64,000 bases of DNA from Physcomitrium patens. Lineage: Eukaryota; Streptophyta; Bryopsida; Funariales; Funariaceae. Positions 52,001 to 61,856 of the stretch are shown here, one piece after another. Positions within the stretch are counted from its first letter, which is position 1. The number at the start of each line of letters is the position of its first letter. A model generated the notes under the pieces. The model worked only from the letters and a program-made list of their open reading frames with translations. It was not told the origin of the DNA and did no database searches. Position numbers and translations under genes: made by a program. The DNA lies in assembly GCF_000002425.4 (NCBI RefSeq), contig NC_037265.1, forward strand, positions 10,394,707-10,458,706, given 5' to 3'.

Positions 52001-53552
52001 TATTGAGGAGGAATATGCCTCTTTGCATAAGAGGAAAGTCTTTGGTCCAATTGTAGACACTCTTAGATCTCGCCCTGTGGGATATAAAATGGTATTAATA
52101 TGCAAACAAGATGCTCAAGGCCAAATAATCCGCTATAAAGCTCATCTTGTTGCTCAAGGATTTACTCAACGATTTGGCATTGATTATGAATCCACATATT
52201 CTCTAGTCATGGATTCAATTACATTTCGATATATTATTGGAATGGCAGTTTATGCCACCCTTGAGATGCATTTGATGGATGTAGTTACTGCATATCTATA
52301 TGGTTCTCTTCATGCAAATATTTATATGAAAGTTCTACCTGGCTTAGAAACAGGAACTCCAAATCAACCTGCTCCAAGAAAATATCGTGGTATTAAATTT
52401 TGTAAGGCCTTGTATGGTTTAAAATAATTTGAACGAATGTAGTATCAACGTCTTCAAGATTATTTAATTACAAATAATTTTATAAGTGATCCAATAATCC
52501 CTTGTTTATTTATCAAACGAGATAAAACTGGTTTTGTGATCATCGCTGTATATGTTGATGATCTTAACCTAGTGGGCACTACATTTGCATGTATTACAGC
52601 TACAAACCTACTTATATGTGAATTTGAGATGAAAATGCTAGGAAAAATAACTTTCTGCATTGGTCTTCAGATTATGCATCTTACTGATGGTAGCATTTTT
52701 TTCTACCAACTAACGTATATTAGACGAATCTTGCAAAGATTTAATATGATTGATGCTTATCCATTGTCCACACCAATGGTTGGACATGGTCGTGATGGTC
52801 ATGATCCATACTGTCCATGCGAGGAGGAGGAGGAAATATTGAGAGATCAATATCCATACCTTGCAACGGTTGGAGCACTTTTGTATTTAGCTACATCTAC
52901 AAGACTAGATATTGCATTTGCAGTTAGTGTTCTTGCAAGACATAGTGCACGTCTAACATTATGACATTAGAATGGCATCAAATATTTATTACATTATTTA
53001 AAAGATACTAAAGACTTGGGATTATACTACACAAAATCTGTAGATCTAAAATTGGTTGGATATTGTGATACAGGATATAAATCTGATATTGCAACAGCTA
53101 AATCTCAAACAGGATATGTATTTTTAAGACATGGAGCTGCAATATCATGGAAATCAGTGAAACAAACAATAACTGCAACCTCATCCAACCATGCAGAAAT
53201 TATTGCCTTACATGAAGCATCTCGAGAATGTATTTGGTTGTGATTAATTGATAAATTCATTCAAACAACCTGTGGATTTTTATATGATGATTCTCCAACT
53301 ATCTTGCATGAAGATAATAGTGCTTGTATTGCACAGATGCAAGTTGATTTCATTAAAGGCGACAGAACAAAGCATATTGATCCAAAGTATTTTAGTTATA
53401 CTCATGACTTGATTACTGATCAAGTACTTATAATTAAGAAAATTGAATCTACAAATAACCTTGTTAATCTCTTCACCAAAGCTCTTCCATTAAGCAACCA
53501 TCGTCGACTTACTTATGGCATTGGTATGCGACGACTTGCTTTTCTTGAATAA
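49041..53552 (+). pseudogene. Gag-pol region of the copia element
   Basis: Gag begins at 49041 (MSASTSSTAS). A basic stretch with KSKMRSCHKCGMIGYLVHA lies near 49855-49910. Integrase has LRMDNAKEFTSKSFEDYC near 50865-50920 and YEHAQNGLAESFI near 50955. RT has HLVAQGFTQRFGIDYES near 52140-52190. RNase H ends with NNLVNLFTKALP near 53450. The order and motifs are those of a single gag-pol unit. Broken. Confidence 0.85.
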
Positions 53553-53750
53553 GAAAGTTAATGAGCTCTTTAAATAATTAAAGAAAATGATGTTGTACTC
53601 TTTTTCCTTCATCTATGGTTTTGTCCTTAAATAAAATAAGGTTTTCCTAGATAAGGTTTTAATGAGGCAACAATTGTTGATCTTGCAAGATCACAGAAAA
53701 GTATAGATCATAATTCTATACAAATTTTATATTATGTAAATATTATGATG

Positions 53751-53762
53751 AGCGAGGAGGAG
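53751..53762 (+). other. Polypurine tract of the copia element
   Basis: AGCGAGGAGGAG directly precedes the right LTR, the usual site for priming plus-strand synthesis. Confidence 0.75.
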
Positions 53763-54034
53763 TGTTGAGATCATTAAATGTAGCCGGTGTTCTCCATAAT
53801 ATTTATTGTAGACTACAGTAATTACCATAGCTATAGTATTTAGAGTCTAATAGAGAAGTACTGTTTATCCTCTCCTCTTTTCTCTTCTTGTATACGAGAC
53901 ACAACCAGATTAATAGATTTGTGTGTGTAAAGCTCTCTCTCCTTAGAAACCCTCTTGTGTGTATAACTTACTACTACTCTTGTGTGTGTGTATGACTTAT
54001 TATTACTCTTGTGTCTTTCTTAACATTCTCAACA
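53763..54034 (+). repeat. Right LTR of the copia element
   Basis: 272 bases, TGTTGAGATC to TTCTCAACA. It directly abuts the GC-rich 5' region of the PP2C gene. Confidence 0.93.
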
Positions 54035-55833
54035 CTGCGGAACCCGCGACTGAACCGCGGGTGATACCCCAGTCGACTGCTTCAGCCGGTAGCGCGGGTT
54101 TTCATTGGGAGCGACGAGGATGGCCGAGAAGAGTTCGTGTCCCAACCCGGGATGAGGACGAAGGGTTCGTGTCTCGTCGTCGTGGATGCTCTGGACTCGG
54201 CATTCCTCCGCTTTCCTCTCTTGCCCATTTCGTCTCGTCCGCACCGCACCTGCGCCACGGCTCCCGCACTCCGCACCGACGCTCCCACCTCTCCGACTCG
54301 ACATCACCTCTGGCTTCTGCTTTCCCTCCTGCTTTCATTCAGTGCTGCTATCGTCGGTCGTGATTCCCCGAGGCCATCGCGACAGCGCCTCACGTGGTCT
54401 GCTCCCGCAGCAGGATTTGTGCTGTGATCATCTGGTTTTGTCCACACTCTCTCATGCCTCCGCTTCCGACGCTTGCTTTCCTTTTCGTTCGTCGTCGTTG
54501 TCGTCAACGTCGGCATGGATGCCGTCTCGGGCTGTCGTCCGCCGTCGCCTTTTGAGTTCTGAATTGGTCGAGGAAAGGCCACGAAAGTCGAGGCGAGGCG
54601 AAGCGAGGTAGGAGAGGGGAGGAGGGTTTGAGCAGATTGATTGCGTAATTCATCAAGGTACCTAACTGTCGGGAGCAGTTGAGTCCTCCAAAGGCGTGGG
54701 AATTCAAACCCTAGTACGGCGTCACTGTTTATTTTATTTTATTATAGTTGTTATGACCTGTGATTTGGCCGGCATTGGTGCATCGATGGAGCTGGTTTGG
54801 GGCGTAGTTGAGTAAGGGATGGTATCAGCTTGGAGCAACCGCATGAAGTTGCTAGGCGATAGGTGGATCAGCAGAATGTGCGTGCGAGTGGGGTGCAGAA
54901 TTGTGGTTGACGATCGCTCGCTGCGTGATGGCTGGTAGCGAGGGCACAATGTGTGAAATTCGAGTGGTGGTTGTAGTTTTGTGTATGGTCGGAGTGTGAA
55001 CGCACTTGATTGGCGTACGGTTTCGCGGCATGCATCAGGAAGTGGAATTGAATGCTCGAGGATTTCTGGACTGGGACTTAGTACTGTGGCTTCTTGTGAA
55101 AGGTCTGCCAGTTTCAGTCCGGATCGTCTCCTGGCGTAGCAGGCGCGGGGTGCTAGGTCTGTGGGGTCTTGAGAATCAGGATGATTATGGAAGACATGGG
55201 CGTAATATATTGATGAGTGAGGTCGATGAGGTCTTAGGGGATACGTTACAAGAATCACCGTCTTGGAGTAAGTACTGAGTGGCAGAAGGGCGATAGTTGT
55301 GGACAAGTGCGTAGGGATTGGAAAGGGGCTCATCTGCCGTACATGAGGAATAGGTTATGGTAGAGAATAGGTATCTAGATGTTGTAATGATCGTGAAGTG
55401 CGCAGCGGAAGGGCTGTGCTGGTACTGTGCACGTGGTCGTAAATCAGGGACGTGACTTGTTGGAAATGCATTGTATGAAGGAGACTGCTACATCGTGAGA
55501 TGACGTCTTTCCTGCTCAGATACGTGGGATTTGGGATGTGTCATAATGCTTACGTAGAATATGGATTTGGGGGTGGCACAGTCAGACTGCAGTTACGAAG
55601 TCAAGATATGTGCTTATTAGGACTTATCTTACATGATTCTGAATTGCTGCATGTGTGTTTCAGCAGTGTGCTGATTTTCTATGCGTAGAAGTTGCAAATA
55701 TCTGTTAGGGTTATTGTAGGTGTACTAAATATTTGAAGAGTTTGGATGTATTGCGAATGGTTATGGGATCGAATCAGTGGGCTAGAGGAATAGTTAGCGC
55801 TCACCTCGTATCTTTTCATATCTTTTTAGGAAG
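54035..55833 (+). promoter_or_regulatory. Promoter, 5' leader and probable leader intron of the PP2C gene
   Basis: A GC-rich block at about 54035-54620 looks like promoter plus transcribed leader. A donor-like GAG|GTAGGA at 54608 and a pyrimidine-rich acceptor CTTTTTAG at 55828-55829, four bases before the start codon, suggest a leader intron of about 1.2 kb. An alternative donor AAG|GTACCT lies near 54658. Several long frames occur here on both strands, but none has a recognisable domain, and the high GC makes chance frames likely. Leader introns are common in plant genes. The exact transcript start is not visible. Confidence 0.45.
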
Positions 55834-58800
55834 ATGGGGATTTATCTGAGCTCTCCGAAGACTGACAAGACATCTGAAGATGGTGAAAATGCGGAGTTGC
55901 GGTTTGGCCTATCTGCCATGCAGGGATGGCGCGAAAGCATGGAAGACGCAGTACGTGCCTTCCTACTCAATGAAGAGGGAACCCTGTGCAAATCAGTTCA
56001 TTTCAATTAAAATTGAATTTGAATGTAATTAACCGATTTATTATTAATGGGTACATTTTATTAGATTGATTCAAGTATTAGCAGGATTAATATATGGTGT
56101 ACTTATTTTAATAATGTTTTACATTGTTTTTTTCTCTCTAGAGGAGTTAGGGGGACAAATACTTCGTGGGATTCATTGCTGGAATTCGTATGCAGATTCA
56201 TAGATTTGATACTGATAATACACCGTATTTTAATACTCTACAGCCACTTACGTCTGCCTTATGATGTGCAGCACACTGCTATTTTGGACGTGGATAACAC
56301 ATCTACGTCAATATTCGGCATTTTTGATGGACATGGAGGTGTGTAGTGAGAGCTTCATATGCTCTCTTTGCCTTTGGAATTTTCGAATCTGTGTACAGGA
56401 TTGGAAAATTTCTGAACATGCATATCATACCTTTTACAGACCTTCAAAGACAAACGAAACTCTAATGAGGACACGCAATACTTTAGAGTTAGATCCGGTA
56501 TCAATGAGTAAACATTCAACCATGTCGTGAAGCGGTAGGATTGACTTGTCTTGTCATGATCTCGAAACGCAACTTTATTCATGTGCAGGGAAATTGGTGT
56601 CAAAATTTTGCGCAAAGAACTTGCACAGACAGGTTTTGAAATCTGACGCATATGCTAGGGGCAACTTGGGTGCAAGTTTGGAACATTCTTTCTTGCGGTA
56701 TGTAATGTTATGTAGTTTTACTTTCTACTCTTTAGGTTTTAGTTTTTTATTTTTAGTTTTTTTAGTTTTTTAGTTTTTTAGTGTTTTTAGCCCAATATAT
56801 CTTTTTGAAATAGTTGTACGTAAGGATGATCCTCACCTGAGATTCTCCAGTGGTGTTTTACCCCACTTCCGCATGCTCTTGAGTTTTTATGTGAAATGCA
56901 TTTTGATTATCTACGTCTCATACTAGAAGGTTTAGTTACTTTAGCAGTGTTTCGGATGTCAGCAGTATTGCTTCAGACCTGGTGTACAAGGAACGGTGCT
57001 TACTTCTCATGTACCAACAACTGATACTATCATTATGGTTTTCATATCTAGTCCAGTTTGGGAGAGTTAATGACGGCACATTGCCCTGATTGGCAGGATG
57101 GATGAGATGATGAAAGGAGAAAGAGGATGGAGAGATCTTCAGCTTCTGGATGAAAAGAGTAAAATGAGCGCCCTACGAGACGGACAGGGGAATGACGAAA
57201 GTGATAGTACTTATGTAAATATTCTTTTGAACTTGTGTTTTTGAAATTTCTCTGCATAATTAATTTATTGAAGTTAGCAGATACGTGTTACCTGTAAGAA
57301 TTTACCTGATTATGTATTATCTACTTTTCTTTAACTTTCCAAGGTTGCATCCTTCATGAAATTTAGTGGTTGCTGCAGGGTGACCATAAAGATTACCTGG
57401 GTCCCAGCTCTGGCAGCACTGCAGTGGTGGCTCTGATTCGAAGTAATAAGCTTTTCGTTGCAAATGCAGGAGACTCACGATGCATCATGTCCCGACGTGG
57501 CCAGGTTATCACTACCCTAGCTTTCAGTTTTTTCAATATTGTTTTCGGAATTTAAAGTTTTTGTTTGATATTTCAAAATACAAAATATTCGTGTCATCTT
57601 TGCATAGGAGTGAATGGTGAATAATATTCGTATCACTCAACATAAACCCTTTAGATTCCGCTGTAACTGTGCAGGCTGTGAATCTGTCGGTAGATCATAA
57701 ACCTGAGCTAGAGCTTGAGAAGGAAAGGATTAACAAGGCAGGAGGATTTATTCATGGTGGACGTGTGAATGGTAGCCTAAATCTCACACGAGCAATTGGT
57801 ATGTCTATTGAATTACAGAGTGAACCTATGTTTCTGCTCATTTTTCTGTTTTGCTACTTGTGGTATCTTTTGTTTTGAAAAAGAATTTTCTTTTTTTCAC
57901 TAGAATAATAATTGTGAGGAATACATTATATCTTCATCATAACTAAAGTTGCGTATGTAGGGGACATGGAATTCAAGTATCAAACAAATTTGGCACCTGA
58001 CAAGCAGATAGTCACTTGCTGTCCAGATATCCGAGAGGTGAATTCCATCTATTCATGCTTCGCCAATTGTCTCATTGACCAGTCAATATATTACATCATT
58101 TCTAGATTAATCGTAGTATTCAAAACAATTTTATGTGCAGTTCAGACCATACTCATAAGTGGTATTTGGGTTTTGGTATAGGAGGATCTGGGACCTGATG
58201 TTGAGTTCATCGTCCTTGCCTGTGACGGAATATGGTGAGATAGTATTCCTTTTTACTTCTTAATGGACAGTGATTGTCATTTGTCTTGAGGCATTCGTTT
58301 AACAATGCTTCGGGCGAAACTTACGTTATCAAATGCAACCTCTTTTATGTGGGTGCTTAAGAGTGTTGTATGTTTCTAATTTTGTTCCGAGGACTATCGG
58401 TACCTGCAGGGTAACAGTGTGCCCAGTATTTATATGTTTTATTTATTTATTTTGAGGATGACCTCCGAATGATGGATTTGTGTGCAGGGATGTTATGTCT
58501 AGTCAGCAAGTTGTGGATTTTGTTAGGAAAAGATTAACTACCGTAAGTACCCATTCTATTTTCTGTGAAGTTACATATTTGATATTACGTAGCTTTCACG
58601 TTTTCTTGTATCCAAATCTTAAAAGTCCAATTGCGTTTCTTTCCTTGTCCAAGATGCTCAGCTTGTATATAATTTCTGTGTTGTATACTTCAACCAAGGA
58701 TATGGCTGACTCTATTTCGCTTGTGTACTTTTGCTAGGCCAATACTTTATCGTCTATATGTGAGGATATACTGGATAACTGCCTGTCCCCAAGCACGCGC

Positions 58801-58893
58801 CAGCAAGAAGGGTGTGATAATATGAGCATCATCATTGTCCAATTCAAACAATCGAGTGGTGTAGCCTCTTCGTCAGCAGATTCAAGTTTATGA
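55834..58893 (+). CDS. PP2C-type serine/threonine protein phosphatase, ten coding exons
   Basis: Manganese/magnesium-dependent protein phosphatase that removes phosphate from Ser/Thr. Coding exons: 55834-55950, 56272-56338, 56589-56697, 57097-57214, 57379-57504, 57675-57798, 57961-58037, 58182-58234, 58488-58542 and 58738-58893. All introns are GT-AG and the phases agree, giving 1002 coding bases including the stop, 333 residues. Metal-site and core motifs are present: SMEDA (35-39), FDGHGG (57-62), SGSTAVVAL (148-156), ANAGDSR (165-171), DHKP (186-189), RAIGD (218-222), ACDGIWD (259-265) and GCDNM (307-311). The start [12 protein letters not shown] closely matches the plant clade that includes Arabidopsis PP2C60 as I remember it, and MGxxxS is a possible N-myristoylation site. 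A W-R-D-L segment at 109-112 fits that clade too. The gene appears intact. Relatives act in stress and growth signalling, but the substrate here is unknown. A copia element sits about 1.8 kb upstream. Confidence 0.93.
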
Positions 58894-59886
58894 CTATCGT
58901 TGGACACCTTTCAGGTCTATAAACGTATTTAACGTAAATTTCTGTGTCCGTCTTGTGGGAAGTCTCAAATTAGGTCGCACTTTTTCGTAGTTTTAAATTT
59001 TCGTAGAGTTGAAGAATCCCTAATTGGGAGGACAGTAGTGTATCTACGTTTGGCTCTATTATGGCTCCTGTTTCTCAATATAATAATTTCGGAGAGCCAA
59101 TCGAACGTCAAAAAGTACGCTATTTGTGTGGTTTTGCGCCGGACTCGTATCCCTCTCTTCACATGCTTTTCAATCACAGTGGTACTACTCTACAACCGAT
59201 CATGATCAGAACTTGTGTTTCTGGAATCTTCCGTTTCTGCTTGAGACTTGGTGTCCTGAGTTGGGTTACAGTCGGCAAAGGGGGGCGGTGCGGCGGCGGC
59301 GGGTATGCAGATTGAAAATTTTGGGGTCTAAGGAACAATTCAGGTGGACTTCTTGGGCGGCTCCAACTCGATCTCCTCGACCACTCTGATTTCAAATCAA
59401 GGATCTTGAGCACAAATCTTGTCAATAGATGTAAAATCATTGCACTACTAAGCTGTACAATGTATCGAGCGAGGACTCGACCAGGCAACAAAATTGCGTA
59501 ACTTTAAAATCGTATATGGCATTAAGGTGATTATGCTCCTCTGAATCAGCTCGGTACAGTTTAATTCCTGTAACTTCAAACAATGTTATTACTTGTGAGA
59601 TTTGAACATTTGCTTTCATGTTAAGAATTCGTGTTTGGTGAAAGGATGTGACGGTTCATCGTGAAGGGACGTGATCAACTATGAGTGCAAGAAGTTCAAA
59701 GTTCATTCTGAAATCTACACGCTGAAACGAATTGAGCACTTCTCGAGATGGTTGAGGTGGAACTACTCTAGAAACAAGTGGTGCGTCACAGTTTTATGGG
59801 TCCCTATCAAGCGTGAACGACGTGACATTCTACACTGACAGAAGACCCTACTCGGGTTTGCAAAAACTCGACCTCGATTGGACACC
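58894..59886. other. Interval between the PP2C and H1-like genes
   Basis: Holds the PP2C 3' untranslated region and the upstream region of the H1-like gene. Two overlapping plus-strand frames (59061-59315, 59126-59389) and minus-strand frames cover 59060-59620, without known domains. On the minus strand a possible last exon reads VVEEIELEPPKKST then stop (about 59385-59341), preceded by an acceptor-like TTGAAATCAG. I found no convincing upstream exon. Open frame in phase with the H1-like gene extends upstream only to 59839. Confidence 0.4.
59650..59656 (-). promoter_or_regulatory. Possible DUO1-type MYB site upstream of the H1-like gene
   Basis: GACGGTT on the plus strand, AACCGTC on the minus strand, about 230 bases before the start codon. 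From memory, DUO1, the male-germline MYB factor of plants, binds AACCGTC-like sites, and its liverwort counterpart activates protamine-type genes. A 7-base match alone is weak evidence. Confidence 0.22.
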
Positions 59887-60324
59887 ATGGTGTTCCCGAC
59901 AAGCACCATGATCCGGGACGCTGTGATCCACATACGCAAGCGTGACGGTACCAGTCTGATCGAAATTTGCAAGCATTTAGAGTCGCACCACAACAAAAAA
60001 GTAGACGCAGTCAACAAACGGATGCTGCTGTCCACCTTGGATGGGCTGGTGCAGACGGAACAGCTCCAGAAGAAAGGCTCCAGCTATACACTTGCGACGC
60101 AGCAGAAAGCTGCATCCAGAGACTTTCCCAAACGCCGCCGCCGCCGCACCTCGCGTCGCAGATCCAAACGAAGCTCCCGCAAGCCCGTGAGTAAGTCCCG
60201 CCGTCGTAGACGCCGACGCCGCTGTGGCAAACCACCCCATGAACACTGCAAACCATCCTACCGACACAAGAGCGGCCACCGTAGGCCCAACCGCAGGGGC
60301 CACCGCCACTGCCCTCGAAATTGA
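59887..60324 (+). CDS. Linker histone H1-domain protein with arginine-rich, protamine-like tail
   Basis: Predicted 145-residue nuclear DNA-packaging protein. Residues 4-70 form an H1/H5 winged-helix domain (PTSTMIRDAVIHIRKRDG, then SLIEICKHL, then KRMLLSTLDGLV, ending GSSYTLA). The rest is a basic tail in which arginine replaces the lysine/alanine usual for plant H1: five Arg at 83-87, eight Arg at 105-112, then Cys, His and more Arg. The eight-Arg run uses four different Arg codons, so it is not a simple repeat. The start chosen is ATG 59887 in a good context (ACACCATGG); it places the globular domain at the N terminus. H1-derived, arginine-rich, cysteine-containing sperm protamines are known in liverworts, and this fits that type. 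No intron is needed, although GTGAGTAAGT at 60187 is a strong donor-like string. The stop TGA at 60322 is followed by 50 open codons in the same frame. It could instead be an ordinary H1 variant. Confidence 0.78.
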   Translation: MVFPTSTMIRDAVIHIRKRDGTSLIEICKHLESHHNKKVDAVNKRMLLSTLDGLVQTEQLQKKGSSYTLATQQKAASRDFPKRRRRRTSRRRSKRSSRKPVSKSRRRRRRRRCGKPPHEHCKPSYRHKSGHRRPNRRGHRHCPRN

Positions 60325-60477
60325 CGGAGAGGACGCCCAGCAGTGGACGAAGACGACGACGAAGGTTCCTTTTCGTCGACGTCGACGAACGATGACGATG
60401 TTGACCGTGCGATTCGTCGACGCTGTCGTGAAACCCCCCAACGTTATCGTCCGTTCGTGGTCGAAGCCGCACACTAA
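60325..60477 (+). other. In-phase open continuation of the H1-like frame past its stop
   Basis: After the TGA the same frame runs 50 codons to TAA at 60475-60477. It reads as RRGRPAVDEDDDEGSF, then STSTNDDDVDRAIRRRC, then RETPQRYRPFVVEAAH. The mix of acidic and arginine-rich blocks looks like genuine coding sequence. It could be an ancestral C terminus lost when CGA became TGA, a read-through extension, or an exon joined by splicing. It could also be chance in GC-rich DNA. Confidence 0.45.
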
Positions 60478-61856
60478 CTATGAATTTAAAATCTATTTGA
60501 AAATCAATACTGTACAATTTTTCATTAAAGGAAAAAATATAGGTCAGGAAAAATTTATCACTGCTTTTATTCAAGGTTAAATTTTTATTAGAGAATTGTA
60601 ATAATAAAAATCGGCTTTGCTACATGTGTGAATAGATATGATTTTCATTTATCAAATATAATATATTAGTATGTGATCTTTTTGATTGTAAACATTATTG
60701 AATTTTTATGGAATTTTCTAATTCTTCTTTTTGTTGAAAGGACACAAACGGTTCTTTTTTGTACTGTTTGCAATTTTGAGTGATTAAGTCCATGGTAGTC
60801 TTTCATTAGATTCTTAAATTTACAATATTACATAAAAGAAATAATTGTAGATATTTAATTGATCTGTTTAAAATTCAAAATTAATATTTTTTTTGAAGAA
60901 CACATAATCTAAAACATTCTAATATTGCATAATATTTAAAAAACTTAAATGTGTTAGAAATAATTACTTTAAATTTTCTAATATTGCTATAATTTCCTCA
61001 ATGCAATATCTTAATATGTATCTTAAACAATGTATTTTGCACTCACTATTTGTTGTTTCTATTGTAAAAATAAAATAAAATAAATAAAAATATAAACAAG
61101 TATAATAAGAACAGTAATACACTAATTAATGTATGTGGTTATATATAAAATTAATTTTACAAAATTACAATGATAAAGAGTACATTGTCTTGAGTCAGTA
61201 AAATAAGAGTTTTGGACAAGGAGTGGTGACTTGATACAGCAAATTAGAAAGACTATTTGTATATTGTAACTTTATTAAAACATAAATTCTTCCAAAATTT
61301 ATTAATTTAAACTTTTAAAATTCTACATGACAAGTAGACAAGTGTCAAAGATTTTAGCCTCTTTATTTTATTATATATATATAGACTCTATAAAATAGTA
61401 TAAGAAGAGTACTTTCTTTTTTACATTCTTGTAAATCATCATGAGGTACAAGTAAAACTACAAATTAATATGACAAGTATTGAGGTTTCATTGCCAAGGA
61501 CTTCTACATCTTTGTAAATAGATAGAATGATTGCATTGACAATGAAGTGTCTTAATTCTAATTAATAAGTAAATGGCATATCAATTGATAATTCATAATG
61601 TTTAATAAGAGGTGATTTGACTTTATTATAAGTAGTGAATACAAAGTATGGTTAAATCATAAAATAAAGAATGTGTCATTCCATCACTGTAGATATAAGT
61701 ACAATGTTTGCAAATGTTGTAAGCTATCTCATGGATTGAAATAGTAAAAAATTTGTAATAAAATAATGATTTCTAAATTTCAATACATTTGTTGTGTTAT
61801 ATAGATATATATATATATATATCTATATATATATATATATAAATTTTCATATATAA
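60478..61856. other. AT-rich interval, nothing recognised
   Basis: Begins with the probable 3' untranslated region of the H1-like gene and becomes strongly AT-rich by about 60600. No coding frame or repeat end was recognised. It marks the right edge of the host gene island. Confidence 0.5.
61803..61841. repeat. AT dinucleotide repeat
   Basis: About 39 bases of nearly perfect alternating AT, interrupted once by CT. It borders the chromovirus fragment that follows. Confidence 0.9.

Larger units (their letters stand above)
48160..54034 (+). mobile_element. Broken Ty1/copia element with both LTRs and target duplication
   Basis: A 5875-base element with 272-base LTRs at each end, flanked by CTGTG and CTGCG (a 5-base duplication differing by one transition). 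Internal order is the copia one: gag (from ATG at 49041), zinc-knuckle segment near 49875, protease region (about 50060-50160), pre-integrase VSLWHGRLGH (about 50480), integrase (about 50690-51480), RT (about 52030-52960, with YVDDLNLVG near 52550) and RNase H (about 53010-53550, with SWKSVKQTITATSSNHAE). Integrase before RT is the copia signature. The LTRs differ at about 20 of 272 sites, making it the youngest element here. Coding is cut by roughly ten to fifteen breaks. Confidence 0.92.

Noticed and set aside
54035-54611. Plus-strand frames upstream of PP2C, one with a signal-peptide-like leucine run
   Set aside because: There are several overlapping frames with no conserved motif. Better explained as GC-rich leader.
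54734-55333. 200-codon open frame on the minus strand upstream of the PP2C gene
   Set aside because: It lies within the probable leader intron, has no recognisable domain or signal, and long chance frames are expected in this GC-normal stretch.
59878-59880. TTG as an upstream start for the H1-like protein
   Set aside because: ATG at 59887 has a good context and gives a sensible domain start; a nuclear plant gene is not expected to start at TTG.
60187-60296. Intron from the donor-like GTGAGTAAGT to the acceptor-like CCGCAG at 60296
   Set aside because: It would remove the eight-arginine run and leave the frame. The interval is C-rich, unlike the T-rich introns of the neighbouring PP2C gene. 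Kept only as an alternative for the read-through question.
59977-60574. Two long minus-strand frames (165 and 187 codons) across the H1-like gene
   Set aside because: They are antisense to the arginine-codon-rich tail, whose GC content removes stops on the other strand. The plus strand has a clear domain.
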